This document shows positions 1 through 12,999 of a stretch of DNA of 64,000 nucleotides, in pieces. The DNA lies in contig CM044310.1 of assembly GCA_024291935.2 (NCBI GenBank), forward strand, positions 118,058,213-118,122,212, written 5' to 3'. Position 1 is the stretch's first letter. Each line of letters begins with the position of its first letter. The notes under the pieces are model-generated. The model was not told where the DNA came from. It did not search any database and saw only the letters and a list, made by a program, of their open reading frames with translations. The stretch comes from Okapia johnstoni. Taxonomy: Eukaryota > Chordata > Mammalia > Artiodactyla > Giraffidae. Position numbers and translations under genes: made by a program.

Positions 1-629
1 GGGTAGCTTGGGTGGTCTTGCCCATTCCTTTTAGGGCTGTTTGCAGGGAACACACACAGGATCCTGCTTTTGCTCGCAGTACCTCAGAAGTAGCAGTTGG
101 ATTTGGGTCTTTGTGTATCTTGTTCATAATTTGCCCCTATGGCCTATGCCAGGCAGTTATTTTTAGTCCCTTATAGTTCCTCTGTATTCTGGAGGGGCCG
201 TTTGTCCAGGTGCAGACACTGCAGCAAAGTGTCCTGGGTCCCAGCCTGTCTCAGTACTGGTGTGCAGAATGTAAAAGGAAAGTTGCTGGTTTGTCTTCCT
301 CATAGCGAGAGTTTTGATTCACACCTACAATGTGATCTACAGTGCGTGGAGGGCAGAGCAGTGAACCAGAGACATTAGCCTTAAGATTTAATGGAATTTG
401 TTTCTCTAGCTTTTGGACTTGCTTGGGACCAGTCACTCTTTTTTCCTTATGATTTATCTGTCTTATGATGGGAGTATGTATTGTACCTTTGTCCAACCAT
501 TGTATTTTTGAAGAACATAACTTACCTGGTTTCACAGGTCCAAAGCTGGAGAGGAATTTTTCCTCAGGGTAAATTGTACATCACGTCTCACCTATATTTG
601 GCTCAGATGAGACTTTGGCCATAGACTTT
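1..629. other. Unassigned sequence at left edge
   Basis: No gene or repeat that I can name confidently. Short frames here have no recognisable domain. The text near 400-610 has the look of an old interspersed repeat. Confidence 0.4.
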
Positions 630-838
630 TTTTTTTTTTTTAAGGTATTTGTTTTTGGCTGTGTTGGGTCTTCCTTGCTGGGCGCGGGCTTTATCTAGTT
701 TCAGAGTGTGTGCTCAGTATTTGTGGTGCGCAGGCTTATTTGCCACAGACATGTGGAATCTTCCTGGACCAAGGATCAAACCCATTTCCCCTGCATTGGC
801 AGGTGGATTTTTAACCACTGAACCACTAGGGAAGTCCT
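630..838 (-). repeat. tRNA-Glu-type cetartiodactyl SINE (CHR class)
   Basis: A T-run, then TTTTTGGCTGTGTTGGGTCTTCC and an end at ACCACTAGGGAAGTCC. This is the reverse complement of the CHR-type SINE head. Confidence 0.75.
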
Positions 839-944
839 GGATTAGAGTTAATGTTGCAGTAAGACTTTGGGGGCTATTGGGATGAAATGTATGTATTTTG
901 CATGCAAGAGGAACATGAATGGAGGGGACAGGGCCAGTGGTGGA

Positions 945-1205
945 ATTTTAAGGACTGAATGTTTGTGTCCCCCCAGATTCACATGCTGAAGCCCTGAAAC
1001 CCACTGTGGCTCTATTTGGAGATGGGACTCCTAAGGTAGGTAATTCAGGTTAAATGAAGTTGTAAGGGTGGGGCTCTGCTCCAGTTGTATCTGCTGGAAC
1101 TTTGATCTTGGACTTCTAGTCTCTGGAACTATGAGAAAATTAACTTCTGTTTAAGCCACCTACGCTGGTATTTTGGTATGGCAGCTGGAGCAGTGTAATA
1201 CAGGA
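945..1205 (+). repeat. MLT1-like MaLR LTR fragment
   Basis: Phrases TGTCCCCCCAGATTCACATG, CTTGATCTTGGACTTCTAG, GAACTATGAGAAAATTAA and TGTTTAAGCCACC are typical of the MLT1 LTR 3' half. Confidence 0.6.
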
Positions 1206-2400
1206 ATGTGTGACCTAAGATCTTCATATATTCCACATTAAAGCCCTTAAGAAAACAATTGAGATGTTCACTCCAAGTGAGTCTTAAGTTTTCACATCAG
1301 GTGTTAGTTTTTAGAGAACATTTACAATGCCATTAAGATACCTCATCTACTTACATGCCTCTACTGCTAGCTTCTCCCTGAGGGACCTGACATCATGCCC
1401 TTCCTTAAACCCAGTTTTCCAGCAGTAGACTTAGCCTGAACCTTACACCAGTCACTACTGACATTACTCCTGGCTACAGCTCAATGATTATAGAGATTCA
1501 GAAAACATTTGCCAGATTGGTTAAAGGCCTGTAGTATACCAGTCTAGAACCAGATTCAGCCCAGTCTTGCAAGGCTCCTCGACTCATTCCCAATCTGATT
1601 CAGTCTCTCCAGCTCTGTTGGGAGTGAGGTGACAGGCCAAAGTTGATTCTACAAAATCTACTTCTCTCTTCCTCATGTGACTTGCAAAGATGTTAGACTC
1701 AAGAGTGCCTGAATTAGGAGGAAATGGAACCACCCATCTTTCTTCCTGGCATCTGTTTCCATCCCATCAGTGAGGCAAAAGATAGGGTTAGGGAACTGTG
1801 TCCAGAAGGAAGAATGCAGCTGAGTTATCCAGTGTAGACTTTCATATTCCTAGGATTCTGAGAATAATTTGGATAATCAGAGAAGGGGAGAGCTAGGAGA
1901 GAAGCAATCTTAATTTGTGTTCAGATTGCCCATCTTCTTTTCATGTTTTCAGGGAAAAAAAAACAAACCATGGTCTGTGTTGCAATGTATTTTGTTATTT
2001 GATTTGTAAGTTTAAATTACTAATTGTCTTTGGGCTTTCAGTTCATTTTGCACACCTTCATTTCACTACCTTTTCAGGTCTAGAAAATCTTTAAAATCAC
2101 ATTTAAGGTGACCTTTATTGTATAATGCCTGGTCTTATTAGTCGAAGTTAAGCTCATCCAAGGACATTAAGTTACATTTATGACATTAATATTCATTTTT
2201 CTTATTAGAGACTTCAATTGTCTGAAATAGTATTTAAATAAATTTAGAGCCAAAGAAATGCAGCAGCTAATTATCATATACTGGGTGGGCGTTGAAGATA
2301 ATTTTTTTTTCAGTTGGGAGAAATGAATGAATATAAGAAATGAATATAACCAGTGATGTGAGGTAGATTATCTCCTTAAAATTATGGAAACATAACCATA
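1206..2400. other. Intergenic, no feature recognised
   Basis: AT-rich non-coding sequence, without an open frame of interest or a repeat I could name. Confidence 0.4.
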
Positions 2401-2407
2401 ATAATCA

Positions 2408-2625
2408 GGCTTCCCTGGTGGCTTAGACAGTAAAGAATCTGCCAGCAATGCCGGAGACCCTAGTTTGATCCCTGGGTCAAACCCCTGGCAAAAGGAATGG
2501 CAACCTACTCCAGTATTCTTGCCTGGAGAATTCTATGGACAGAGGAGCCTGGCGGGTACAGTCCATGGGGTCACAAAGTGTCAGACATGACTGAGTGACT
2601 AACATTTTCACTTTTTTCACTTTTA
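2408..2625 (+). repeat. Bov-tA SINE
   Basis: Runs from GGCTTCCCTGGTGGC to GACATGACTGAGTGACTAAC, with the tRNA-like head (degraded B box) and the A-unit body ACTCCAGTATTCTTGCC. Confidence 0.88.
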
Positions 2626-2819
2626 AGCATAGTAACTAAGAATATGGTTCCAGGTTTCCTGTCCAAAAATGTGCATCAGGTATATTATGTAATGCATTAA
2701 AGTGGGAAATGATACATAAAGCTCTCAAATACCCCTCATTTTCACAGGCTTTGCTTCACAAGAACTAATTAAGATACTCGTCAAGTAGTATGTTCACAGT
2801 GTTTTGTGTATGATTTCAC

Positions 2820-3177
2820 CAGCTGATGGATGAGGCAGAATATACCACTGAAAACCTTGCCACATTCACTGCCTTCCAACAGTTTCTCTCTAGTATGTAA
2901 TGATACCTATTGAGGGCAAGGGTTTTACCACTCTCATATTTTTTTTACCCACTATAAGCTCACCTGTGACCAATGGTAATCACTGATGACAGGATCTCTC
3001 TTCCAAAACACAGCTTTTCTAACCTCTGCATTCACAGGCTTCCTGTTTACATATAACCATGCAATCAGCTATACATTATGGCCCAAGGCTTTTCCAAATA
3101 GAATGTACCAGTTTTTTCCTATGTATTTTTCGTGACATAAAATAAGATGTAATTGACCACTGAAGGCATAACCACAT
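2820..3177 (-). other. Fossil finger sequence downstream of pseudogene A
   Basis: On the minus strand 3177-3080 reads [19 protein letters not shown] in a frame different from the preceding ORF. Near 2900-2830 it reads GSECGKVFSG and then CLIHQ. These match the positions of relic fingers after genes C and D. Confidence 0.6.
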
Positions 3178-4665
3178 TCATGGCATCCATAAACATTTCT
3201 CTCCTGCACAAACTCTGTTATCTCCTGAGGGTGCACATCTGTCAGCTGGCTGTTCCATCAGGACTACATTCCTACCTGCTAGGAACCCCCTGATGTGTAA
3301 TGATGTCTGAGGGGTCACAGAAGGCATCTGTACAGTCACCATATTAACAGGGTTTTTCCCCTGCAGGAGTTCACTAGTATCTAAGAAGCTGTGACCCTTT
3401 GTGAAAAGGTATTCCACCTTCACAGAATCTACTTGTTTCTGTCTTGTGTGTGTCCTCTTGTGTTTAACCAGACATGACATGTGGGAGAAAGCTTTCCCAC
3501 ACTCATTGCATCCATAGGGCCTCTCTCCCATGTGAGTTCTTCGATGGACAATGAGCATTGTTTTTGTGGTGAAGGCTTTCCCACAGTTGCTGCACACATA
3601 AGGTTTCTCTCTTATGTGAATTCTCTGAGGTTTAATGAGTCCTGATTTCTGCAAACAAGATTTTCCATGGTCAGTACATACAAAAGAAGTATTTCCTGTA
3701 TGGAATCGCTGATGTGCTATGAGGCATGCCTTCTGGCTGAAGGCCTTAACCACATTCAGTGCATCCATAGGATTTCTCTTCAGTGTGAGTTAGTTGATGT
3801 ATGAGGAGATTGCCCTTCTGTATGAAACCTTTCCCACACTCACTGCATATATAAGATTTGTCTCCTGTATGAATTTTCTGATGCAGAATGAGCTGTGATT
3901 TTCTGGAGAAAGCTTTTCCACACTTACTGCATTCATGGGGTTTTTCTGATTTGTTTTGTTGGTGTATAGTGAGCTCTGCCTTCCTAAAGAAGGCTTTGCC
4001 ACATTCAGTACATTTGTAGGCTTTCTCTCCTGTATGAGTTCTCTGGTGCTCAGTTAGCTTGAACTTTCTGTAGAATGCTTTCCCACATATACTGCATACA
4101 TGGGGTTTATTTCCTGTATGCGTCTTCTGATGTTCAGTAAGCTGAAATTTCCTGAGGAAGGCTATTCCACACTCACAACACTCATGGGATTTCTCTCCTT
4201 TGTAAGTTCGCTGATGTTAAGTGAGCTTGAAATTCTTGAAGGTTTTCCCACACAGACTACATCCATGGAGTTTCTTTCCTGTGTGAATTATTTTATGTTC
4301 ATTGAGCTGAGATTTCTTGAGGAAGGCTTTCCCATATTCAGTACATTCATGGGCATTCTCTGTTTTGTGTATTTCCTGATATTTAATTTCAGTATGAGTT
4401 TGTTGATGATGAGCATGGAGCAAGGATCTCCCATCCCCATTAAACTCAGCAGGCTCCTTTTTGTTGCAGCTTCTATTCTAGTTAGTTATGTCTAAATATG
4501 ATTTCAGAGTTTTTCTGTGTAAATAAAATACATCATGATTTGGCCTTAAAGGAAAACAACTTCTGCTCTGATGAATAATATTCCCAAATGCATTCTGTTC
4601 ATAACACTTTAGCATATTTTGGTTTTGTCAGTGCAACTGCACATGATCATCCACTTGCTTAATGT
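3178..4665 (-). pseudogene. Disrupted zinc-finger exon of pseudogene A
   Basis: The exon begins after a clean TTTCCTAG acceptor at 4666-4673. About 11 C2H2 fingers with TGEKP-type linkers are readable. The first has lost a zinc ligand (HECTEYGKAF, Cys to Tyr). The fifth has lost a His ([10 protein letters not shown]). One late finger reads CTDH instead of C-x2-C. Three stops fall in one frame (4628-4630, 4478-4480, 4217-4219). The frame then shifts where TGTGGGAAAGCC became TGTGGTTAAGGCC (about 3742-3755), and fingers continue in the next frame to a stop at 3178. The order of fingers parallels the intact gene at 34375-36110. Confidence 0.88.
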
Positions 4666-4839
4666 CTAGGAAAGATAACAATGAACACTTTATGAGCATC
4701 AGATGGAATAAAACTATTTCAACAATACCTTGGGGTGACCTGGCTCTTTAATGAAAAGCCCAAGATATCAAACAAAATAAATTCCAAGTATAAAAGTACC
4801 TTATCTTTAAAAAACTTTTCAAAATTATAGTTAAATATA

Positions 4840-5050
4840 TATAAGATAAATTTTACTGTTTTAATGGTTTGGGGGGGGGCTGGGGCATGCAGGATCTTAA
4901 GTGTACAGTTCTGTGGCATTAAGTATAATCACAGTGTTGTACAACCTTCAGCACCTTTCATCACTAGTTTTTTGGTTTTTTTTCCATCTTCCCCAACTGA
5001 AAACCTCTGCATCCATTAAGCACTAACTCCTATCTCTTGGTAATGGTTAA
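4840..5050 (-). repeat. Old L1 3' fragment (antisense)
   Basis: AAGTGTACAGTTCTGTGGCATTAAG and CAGTGTTGTACAACC are typical of the antisense 3' region of old mammalian L1. Confidence 0.55.
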
Positions 5051-5244
5051 AAACACAATAATATAAAACACCAAACAACCCAAAAGATGTCAGCCATCAG
5101 TGTAAAATAGAGTAAATTCACAATGAATAAATATAGGTTTGTCTGGTTTATAAATAAGGCCCGGGGGACAGTTAAATACTGTCACTGTTAGCATCACCTC
5201 ACGGGGGCTGGAGGGACACCCAATTTCAAAATGGCGAAAGACAT

Positions 5245-5500
5245 TCATTCAACATATCCTTATTAAATGGCTACTCCATAAACCGGACATGGTGCTGGTA
5301 TTGGAGAAACACAAAAAAATTCTTTACTTCAACTGAAGCCATATTCTGCAGGTGGAAAGGGAAATGGAATAAACAAGATAAGGAATAAAGCAGGCGGTTC
5401 AAACATGACAGTGGTTTGAAGAAGCAAAGGAAGTAACAAGATGTTGAAGAAACGAGGATTTATTTGGAAGGAAGGATAAGACTCACTAATGAGATTTTAT
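5245..5500. repeat. Possible L2-like LINE fragment
   Basis: CATTCATTCAACATATCCTTATTAAATGGCTACT resembles the conserved L2 3' end. A similar piece lies near 53770. Confidence 0.4.
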
Positions 5501-5624
5501 GATTTTGTTTAGGCTCCCTAGCCTAATGAACTGAGAATGAGAAATTTTAGAAAGCTCTTCTCTAATGAAACAAAAAACAGGAACAGCAAAGGCATTAAAC
5601 ACAGGAGCCCAGAGGGTAAAGAGG

Positions 5625-5850
5625 GGCTTCCCAGCTGGTGCTTGAGGTAAAGAACCCACCTGCCAGTGCAGGAGATGTAGGAGATGCAGATTCGATCCCT
5701 GGGTCAGGAAGATCTCCTAGAGAAGGAAATGGCACCCCACTCCAGTATTCTTGCCTGGAGAATTTTATGGACAGAAGGGGCTGGCAAGCTACAGTCCACA
5801 GCGTTGCAAAGAGCTGGAAATGACTGAAGCGACACAAGCACACACGCAGA
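5625..5850 (+). repeat. Bov-tA SINE
   Basis: Head GGCTTCCCAGCTGGTGC, B-box GATTCGATCCCTGG and tail GACTGAAGCGACACAAGC. Confidence 0.85.
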
Positions 5851-6690
5851 TGGTAAAGAAGATTCACGGTAACGTCAGGATTTAAGATGTACAGAAGCAC
5901 AACAGAATCTCAATTTCAGAAAGGATGTTGGAAAGGGCTTTTCTTGGAGGGAAGATAGTTCTAGTGTCTCACATAAAAAGTGTGAACTTATTGGGAGTTG
6001 CCATGGAGACAGGTAAAATATATGGTAGCAACAGGTGTATTAGACATTGTTATGGGACATGTCAACTGGGAGTCTCCACAGAGAACAAGGGCTTAACACA
6101 TTTAAATAAAGTGAGGTTTTATAGTCTATGAGAGCAGAGGGTGACAACAGAACCTTTGAAGCAGCTCAGAGTGGGAAAAAAAACAAACAAACATAAATAC
6201 TTATTAAGAGACCATGTCACCATGAGAACAAAGGCTTCCGAGGTGTGGCTGGATGTCATAAGGGGAAATATTTTCCAATGGGGCAGGAACGTGTATCAGT
6301 CAGAAAATAATGATGAACTCCCAAGTTTCCTCTTAGAAGCAAGACACAGAAGGAGGCGTTTCATACCAAGAGGCATGAAAGGAACATAAAATCATACTCT
6401 GACAACTGATGAAGTAGGGGAAGATTTGAAAATCCAAGCAAGAAGACTGTAGGGTGTGGCAGGGGGGAATGTTGAGATCTAAGGAGAAATAAACAGGGAT
6501 TCTTTCCAAGAAGAGAGAAAAGGGTATATTTTCCTTTAAATTCCTGTAGAGAAAAAGAGCTCTCATATGGGGAGAGGGGGGTGCTGAGTTTCTGTGTCCT
6601 CAGCACCCCTCCCCACTGGGATGCCTTCTCTAAGGAACTGAAAGGTGATTGCCACAGCCTTGCCTGTCTTGCTGCTTCTCGCTCACCTAC

Positions 6691-6786
6691 CTGGATGGGG
6701 GTGACTGGGAACTTCATCGTCTAAGGTCCATGGTGGTTCTTCTCATTCCAACTTGGAGAGTACATCAGGTTTGCTAACTTGATACC
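6691..6786 (-). pseudogene. KRAB-B exon of pseudogene A with nonsense codon
   Basis: This 96-bp exon lies between a CATGAATAG acceptor and a CAG/GTAGGTGAG donor. It reads GYQVSKPDVLSKLE and then TGA, where the intact paralogues have CGA or CAA (L-E-R-G or L-E-Q-G). After the stop the frame still reads EEPPWTLDDEVPSH. Splice sites are intact, so the stop alone would truncate a spliced product just after the KRAB domain. Confidence 0.85.
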
Positions 6787-7004
6787 CTATTCATGGGAAA
6801 TGACAGAAGACTCAGGCTCATCAGATATCACCAGGGATCTGTGATGCTGAGAACAGTACACTTTTTAGGGACTACACAATTTGTATGTTTGTAAATTAAA
6901 AGCTTTTCTCTAAAATGAGGAGAGAGTATACCTTTTTATCTGGGACAAGAGAAGGGACTGAAAATCTACCACTTCAGAGCACGACAGACACAACAAAGCT
7001 TTCA

Positions 7005-8310
<1,306 letters not shown>

Positions 8311-8317
8311 CAATAAA

Positions 8318-8380
8318 GGGGCTTCCCTGATGGCTCAAAGCGTCAAGAACCCACCTTCGATGCAGGAGACACAGGTTGTT
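8318..8380 (+). repeat. Truncated Bov-tA head
   Basis: GGCTTCCCTGATGGCTCAAAGCG through GATGCAGGAGACACAGGTT, then unrelated sequence. Only the tRNA-like part remains. Confidence 0.7.
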
Positions 8381-8534
8381 GACTGCAAGTTCATGTGCCA
8401 GATACAGAGTGAGGCCAAACAAACCAAAATGTGGGAATTTGGAGCAGAGAGAGGTTTACTGCAGGCCAGGGAAGGAGAACGGTGGCTTGTGCTCAAAAAA
8501 CCTGAACTCCCTGATGGTTTTGAGGGGACAGTTT

Positions 8535-9025
8535 TTGTTTGGGTGTTTTTTTTTTTGGGTGCATCAGGTCTTAGTTGAGGCATGTGAGATCTTCATTGCA
8601 GCATGGGAGCTTAGCCACCACGCTTAGCTGAAGCATGTGGGCTTTTAGTTCCCTGACCAGGGATTGAACCTGCATCCCCTGTGTTGGAAGGCAGACTTTT
8701 AACCACTGGACCCACCAGCGAAGTCCCTGTTTGCTTTTAGTTAATTAATTAATTTTTGGCTGCACTGGGCCCTTGTTGCTGTGTGCTGGCTTTCTGTAGT
8801 TGCAGAGTGGCAGGCAGTTCTTCACTGCAGTGCACGGGCTTCCGTTATGGTGGCTTCTCTTGGTGCAGAGCATGGGCTCTAGGCTCAAGGGCTTCAGTAG
8901 TTGAAGCTTGCCGGCTCAGTAGTTGCAGCACACGGGTATGTGGAGATCCTCCCAGACCAAGGATTGAACCTGTGTCCCCTGCATTGGCAGAAGAATTCTT
9001 ATCCACTAGACCACTAGGGAACTCG
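8535..9025 (-). repeat. Two tandem CHR-type SINEs
   Basis: The first copy ends at ACCCACCAGCGAAGTCCC (8728). The second starts TTTTTGGCTGCACTGGG and ends GACCACTAGGGAACTC (about 9024). Both are in reverse orientation. Confidence 0.78.
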
Positions 9026-9469
9026 GGAAGAGTTTTTAAAGGCAAAATTCGGGGCGGGGGTACAGGATACGTGACTTTCTTCTGTTTGGTTGGTGGTGAG
9101 GTAAAGGATAGTGTTCCAGGAATGTTGTGCTCAACCAAAAGCTGAAAGGTATATTGTTATGTATATCCTTGGAGGAAGAACCAGGACCCTGCTTTATTGC
9201 TGCAATATTATTTCTTGACTGCTTTTCCTTTGTTACTGAGTTCCCTTACTTGCTTAATTAGAAAAACTATTTGAATCTGCCCTTTTGAACTCATGGAAAG
9301 TGGAGGAGCCCAAAGCCTTTTTCCTATGACCAGGAGGCCCCACAGGGTTCTGGTAGGTCTCAAAATACACACAACCATTCTTTCTGGGACAACATCATTA
9401 AGGCCTTAGTACCTCTGCTTTCATCTAAGATTATTGGGGGGCAATTCTGGGGCATCTTTGTGCTGTTTT

Positions 9470-9995
9470 GTCACTTTTTAATGTCCAGCCCCTTCTCTCT
9501 GTTCATCCCTCACCCTATGTCTGCATCTTAGTCCAAGCTTCTTCCAGCTGTAGCAGCAGTGGGCTGTGGTTGCAGGAGAAGTGGGGAGCAAGAGATTGGT
9601 CACATCGCCCGGGTCTCGGGAGAGAGTGAGCCATAGTAAAGTGAAAGTGAGTTTATTCAGAGAAATACACATGCCCCAGGCAAGTGAGAACAGCCTGGAG
9701 GTAGAGGGTTGTTAGTTTTTACGGGTTGAGTAACTTCATAGGCCAACAAGTGGGAGGATTATTTTAACTATTTGTGGAAAAGCAGTTTTCAGGAATTGGG
9801 CCACCGCCCACTTTTTGGTGTTTTATGGTCAAAACTGAAACTCTCCTGGCACTGGTGGATGTGTTATTTAGCATGTTAATGTATTACAATGAGTGTATAA
9901 TGAGGCTCAAGGTCTATGGGAAGTCATATAGGCTAGTCAAAGCCTTGTAGGTTCTAACCAGTTTATGTCATGCTTCAATGGCTGTGTCATTCTTG
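9470..9995. repeat. Probable LTR fragment
   Basis: AGTGAAAGTGAGTTTATTCAGAGAAATACAC looks like an antisense LTR poly(A)/R region, followed by LTR-like text to about 9990. No coding remnant is visible. Confidence 0.4.
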
Positions 9996-10576
9996 TAATG
10001 GCTGTGCCCTGCCCCGTTCCATCGTGTCACACTTTGGCAGAGACAAATCAAGTGTTCCTTACAAATTTTTAGGATACTATAAGTTGGTCAGCTGTCACTT
10101 TACAGATATGTCCCCAAAAGCTATTAAAACTATCCTATCCAGCAGGAATTGCTATCATTTTTAAGATAAAAGAAGTAAAATCTGAGAATTGGCTGTCCAA
10201 AAATGGGCCTGCTTTCAATTAAAAATGCAGTTTAGTGTCTTTTCATGTTAATTGGCTATTCAGAATCATCTCTTCTGTGGATATTTACCTATTGATTTTT
10301 ACTCTGTTGTCATTTTCTTATTGACCTGTTGACTGAAAGACACACAAAATAACAATTGTGAGCTTTAAGTTTTATTCAGGTTCTTGCTAAGGACCACAGC
10401 CACCCAGTTAGTGTAAGCATATGGGTTAGGGAGATTCCTCAGAGAAAGAGAACCAGGTGTGGCTTTCTTGACATGAGAGAACCCATGTTAGCCTAAGCCG
10501 TTTTGCCATCTAAGCCTGGCCATAATTCTTGCCCTTGAACAGTCTCCATAATCAATGATCTTAAGGAGACAAAGGG

Positions 10577-10775
10577 GCTTCCCAGGTAACTCCTACCAAC
10601 GCAGGAGCCACAGGGGATGTGGGTTCGATCCCTGAGTCAGGAAGATCCCCTGGAGAAGGGAACAGCAGCCCACTCCAGTATTCTTTACTGGAGCACCCGA
10701 TGTAGCCTGGTGGGCTGCAGTCCATGGGGCTGCAAAGAATGGGACCCCGCTAAGCAGCTAAACTTTCACTTTCAG
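10577..10775 (+). repeat. Bov-tA SINE
   Basis: GGCTTCCCAGGTAACTCC head (short internal deletion), GGGTTCGATCCCTGAG B box and AAACTTTCACTTTC tail. Confidence 0.82.
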
Positions 10776-10929
10776 TAGGTGAGGGACCAAATTGATGATC
10801 TTGACCCTCTGACGTCAATCTACTAAAGCTGGACACTCAACTTTTGCCCAATTTTATGCTGAATTCTCTGCTCAAGCCCCTTCATGAACGTGCATGTGCC
10901 CTTAGCTTAAAATTTCTTCACTTTTTGTG

Positions 10930-11020
10930 GAAAATCCCATGGACAGAGGAGGCTGGTAGGCTACAGTCCATGGGGTCGCAAAGAGTCAGACACGACTGAG
11001 CGACTTCACTTTCACTTTGC
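10930..11020 (+). repeat. Bov-tA/Bov-A tail fragment
   Basis: AATCCCATGGACAGAGGAGG to ACACGACTGAGCGACTTC, the 3' half only. Confidence 0.8.
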
Positions 11021-11160
11021 GGTTCCCAGGAGCCACTGCTTTGGGAAAGATCCCTGGTGTTCTTACTTGCTGCAAGTAATAAATCCTTCCTTATTCCATT
11101 CTTTGGCTTGGTTGTGCCTATTGGCTTGACACCCACCAAGAGGTGAACCTAGTTTTGGGA

Positions 11161-12950
11161 TGACATTAGCTCTGAGGAAATTGCTCCGAAAAGGTAAGGG
11201 AGAAGCCCGTTTATATATGCTTTCTGGATAGGAAATACATGCAGTTAGGCATACATCTTGGTAAAAGATTTACTGCTAATCATAAAGGAAAAAAAAATGT
11301 CTAAAGTTAATCTTTTTAAGGCTTATCTCTGTATGGGAAGATGCTGGAATCCAGTGTCACTAAAATTCTTCCTGAGATATACCTCTAACAATCTGTGAGG
11401 GCTGCCTATTCACTTGCATTCTAAGCACAGAATGCCTCTTGTTTTCTATTTAAATTCCTCTCAGTGCACTGTCAGCAGCTGCAGTGGGTTACAATTTAAC
11501 CCCCTATCAAAACTGGACAGTGAGCAACCATCTTTGTCTTAATGATCCTAATTTTTCTGCACCCACAGATTCATAAGAGTTCTTTGTACAGTCTAAGTTT
11601 TCATCTTTTTCAGTTAAGTGTTGAGATAGTCTCCCAGTCTGCGGATTGTTCTTACTGTTTTTGAGGTCTGTGTTTTATTTTAATGTAAAATGTGCTTGAA
11701 AAGGAAACCAGAATCAAGCTCCCTGTAACTTAAGAGTTTAATTCCCCTTTAAGGAAAAAAATTGAGATTCTGCAGTTACATTCTAGAAAGGGATTAATAA
11801 AAACATCTCTAAAGTTTGGCTTATGCTCTTTCAAAAGGAAGTGCATCTTGTGCTGTATGGGAGAAATAGGAAATATTTTATTTGTCCATAGGAACAAACC
11901 ACACATCCAATCAGGCAATACCAGGACTCAAGCTAATATTTAATTTTATCTTCTGACACCAGTGACTTTATCTCAAACTGTTCAGCATTCAAAGGGGGTA
12001 TATAAAACCTGTAAATAGTCAACATCTTCAAACCCTAAATATCTGGCTGGTTTACAAGAAAGAATATTATAAAGATGATGATTTCTACTGTATTTCATCC
12101 AATCTAAGGTACCTTTGGTTGTATGATACACTAATATTTTATGTACCCAGTTCTGCATTTAAATATGTTAAGCATCAACTGTGTGCTGCATTTTAACTTA
12201 AGCGTTATTAATACATGGGAAAATTTTTCCATCTTCAGATCAATGAAAACAAAAGTTTTACTCAAGAAAGACTCAGAAGTTTCCAGGCCCACTTACTAAT
12301 ACAGCATACAGTGGGGCATGGTAGAGGTGGCAAGATGTTGAGTTGTAAGATTTTTTTACTAAAATAATGAACCATGTAGTTCAGTTATAATTCATGTAGC
12401 ATTATGATGACACAAAGACTCAGTGCAGATATTCTGTGGTAAAATTTCATGACATTTAAGCACGTGAACTAGGGAGTCACAATCATTAATGCTCTGACAC
12501 GCACAATTCCCAAATACAAAAATCATGTTATAATTAAAATAGGTACAGAACACTTACATATTTTCACATGGTTCTGATATAATTTTTGCTTTGTTTTCTA
12601 ACTACTGTATTTATTTACAAATTTAATAATTTCTATAATGCTGTGTATTATGTCACAATTACAGAAAATGAATTCCCTCATAAATGATACCCATGGAAGC
12701 ATGACTTTCCCCCAAATGTCAATTTTCTGTAGCTGAATTTCATACTGACAGCATCCCCACCATTAATACATACACAGAAGTTCCTATTTGTTCCCTCTAG
12801 CCTACATTCAATTGACATTTATCAGGAAAGGTATTTCCTCCTGTCTGGCATTCTATGCAGTATCATTGTCTGATAAAGTAACATGGTATGAATCTGAAGT
12901 GTCCAAATCTGCTTCAGTCTTAAGGTTTCACTCCTATGTAAACTCTGGAG
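11161..12950. other. Intergenic between pseudogenes A and B
   Basis: AT-rich sequence without a recognised gene. It lies downstream of the pseudogene B finger exon. I saw no KRAB start exon for pseudogene A here. Confidence 0.4.
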
Positions 12951-12999
12951 TGTAATGAGCTATTTCCTTTCAGTGACAACTTTTGGATATTGACTTTCT

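Larger units (their letters stand above)
10340..11160. repeat. Probable LTR sequences hosting Bov-tA copies
   Basis: GTTTTATTCAGGTTCTTGC at the left and GCAAGTAATAAATCCTTCC at the right look like LTR ends in opposite sense. Bov-tA pieces lie inside at 10577-10775 and 10930-11020. Confidence 0.4.

Noticed and set aside
2440..2480. tRNA-like A and B boxes in SINE heads
   Set aside because: They belong to Bov-tA/CHR SINEs. No cloverleaf with an acceptor stem and CCA context stands alone.
4100..4495. A 131-codon plus-strand open frame
   Set aside because: It is the antisense of the pseudogene A finger exon. Repeating finger codons produce long shadow frames.
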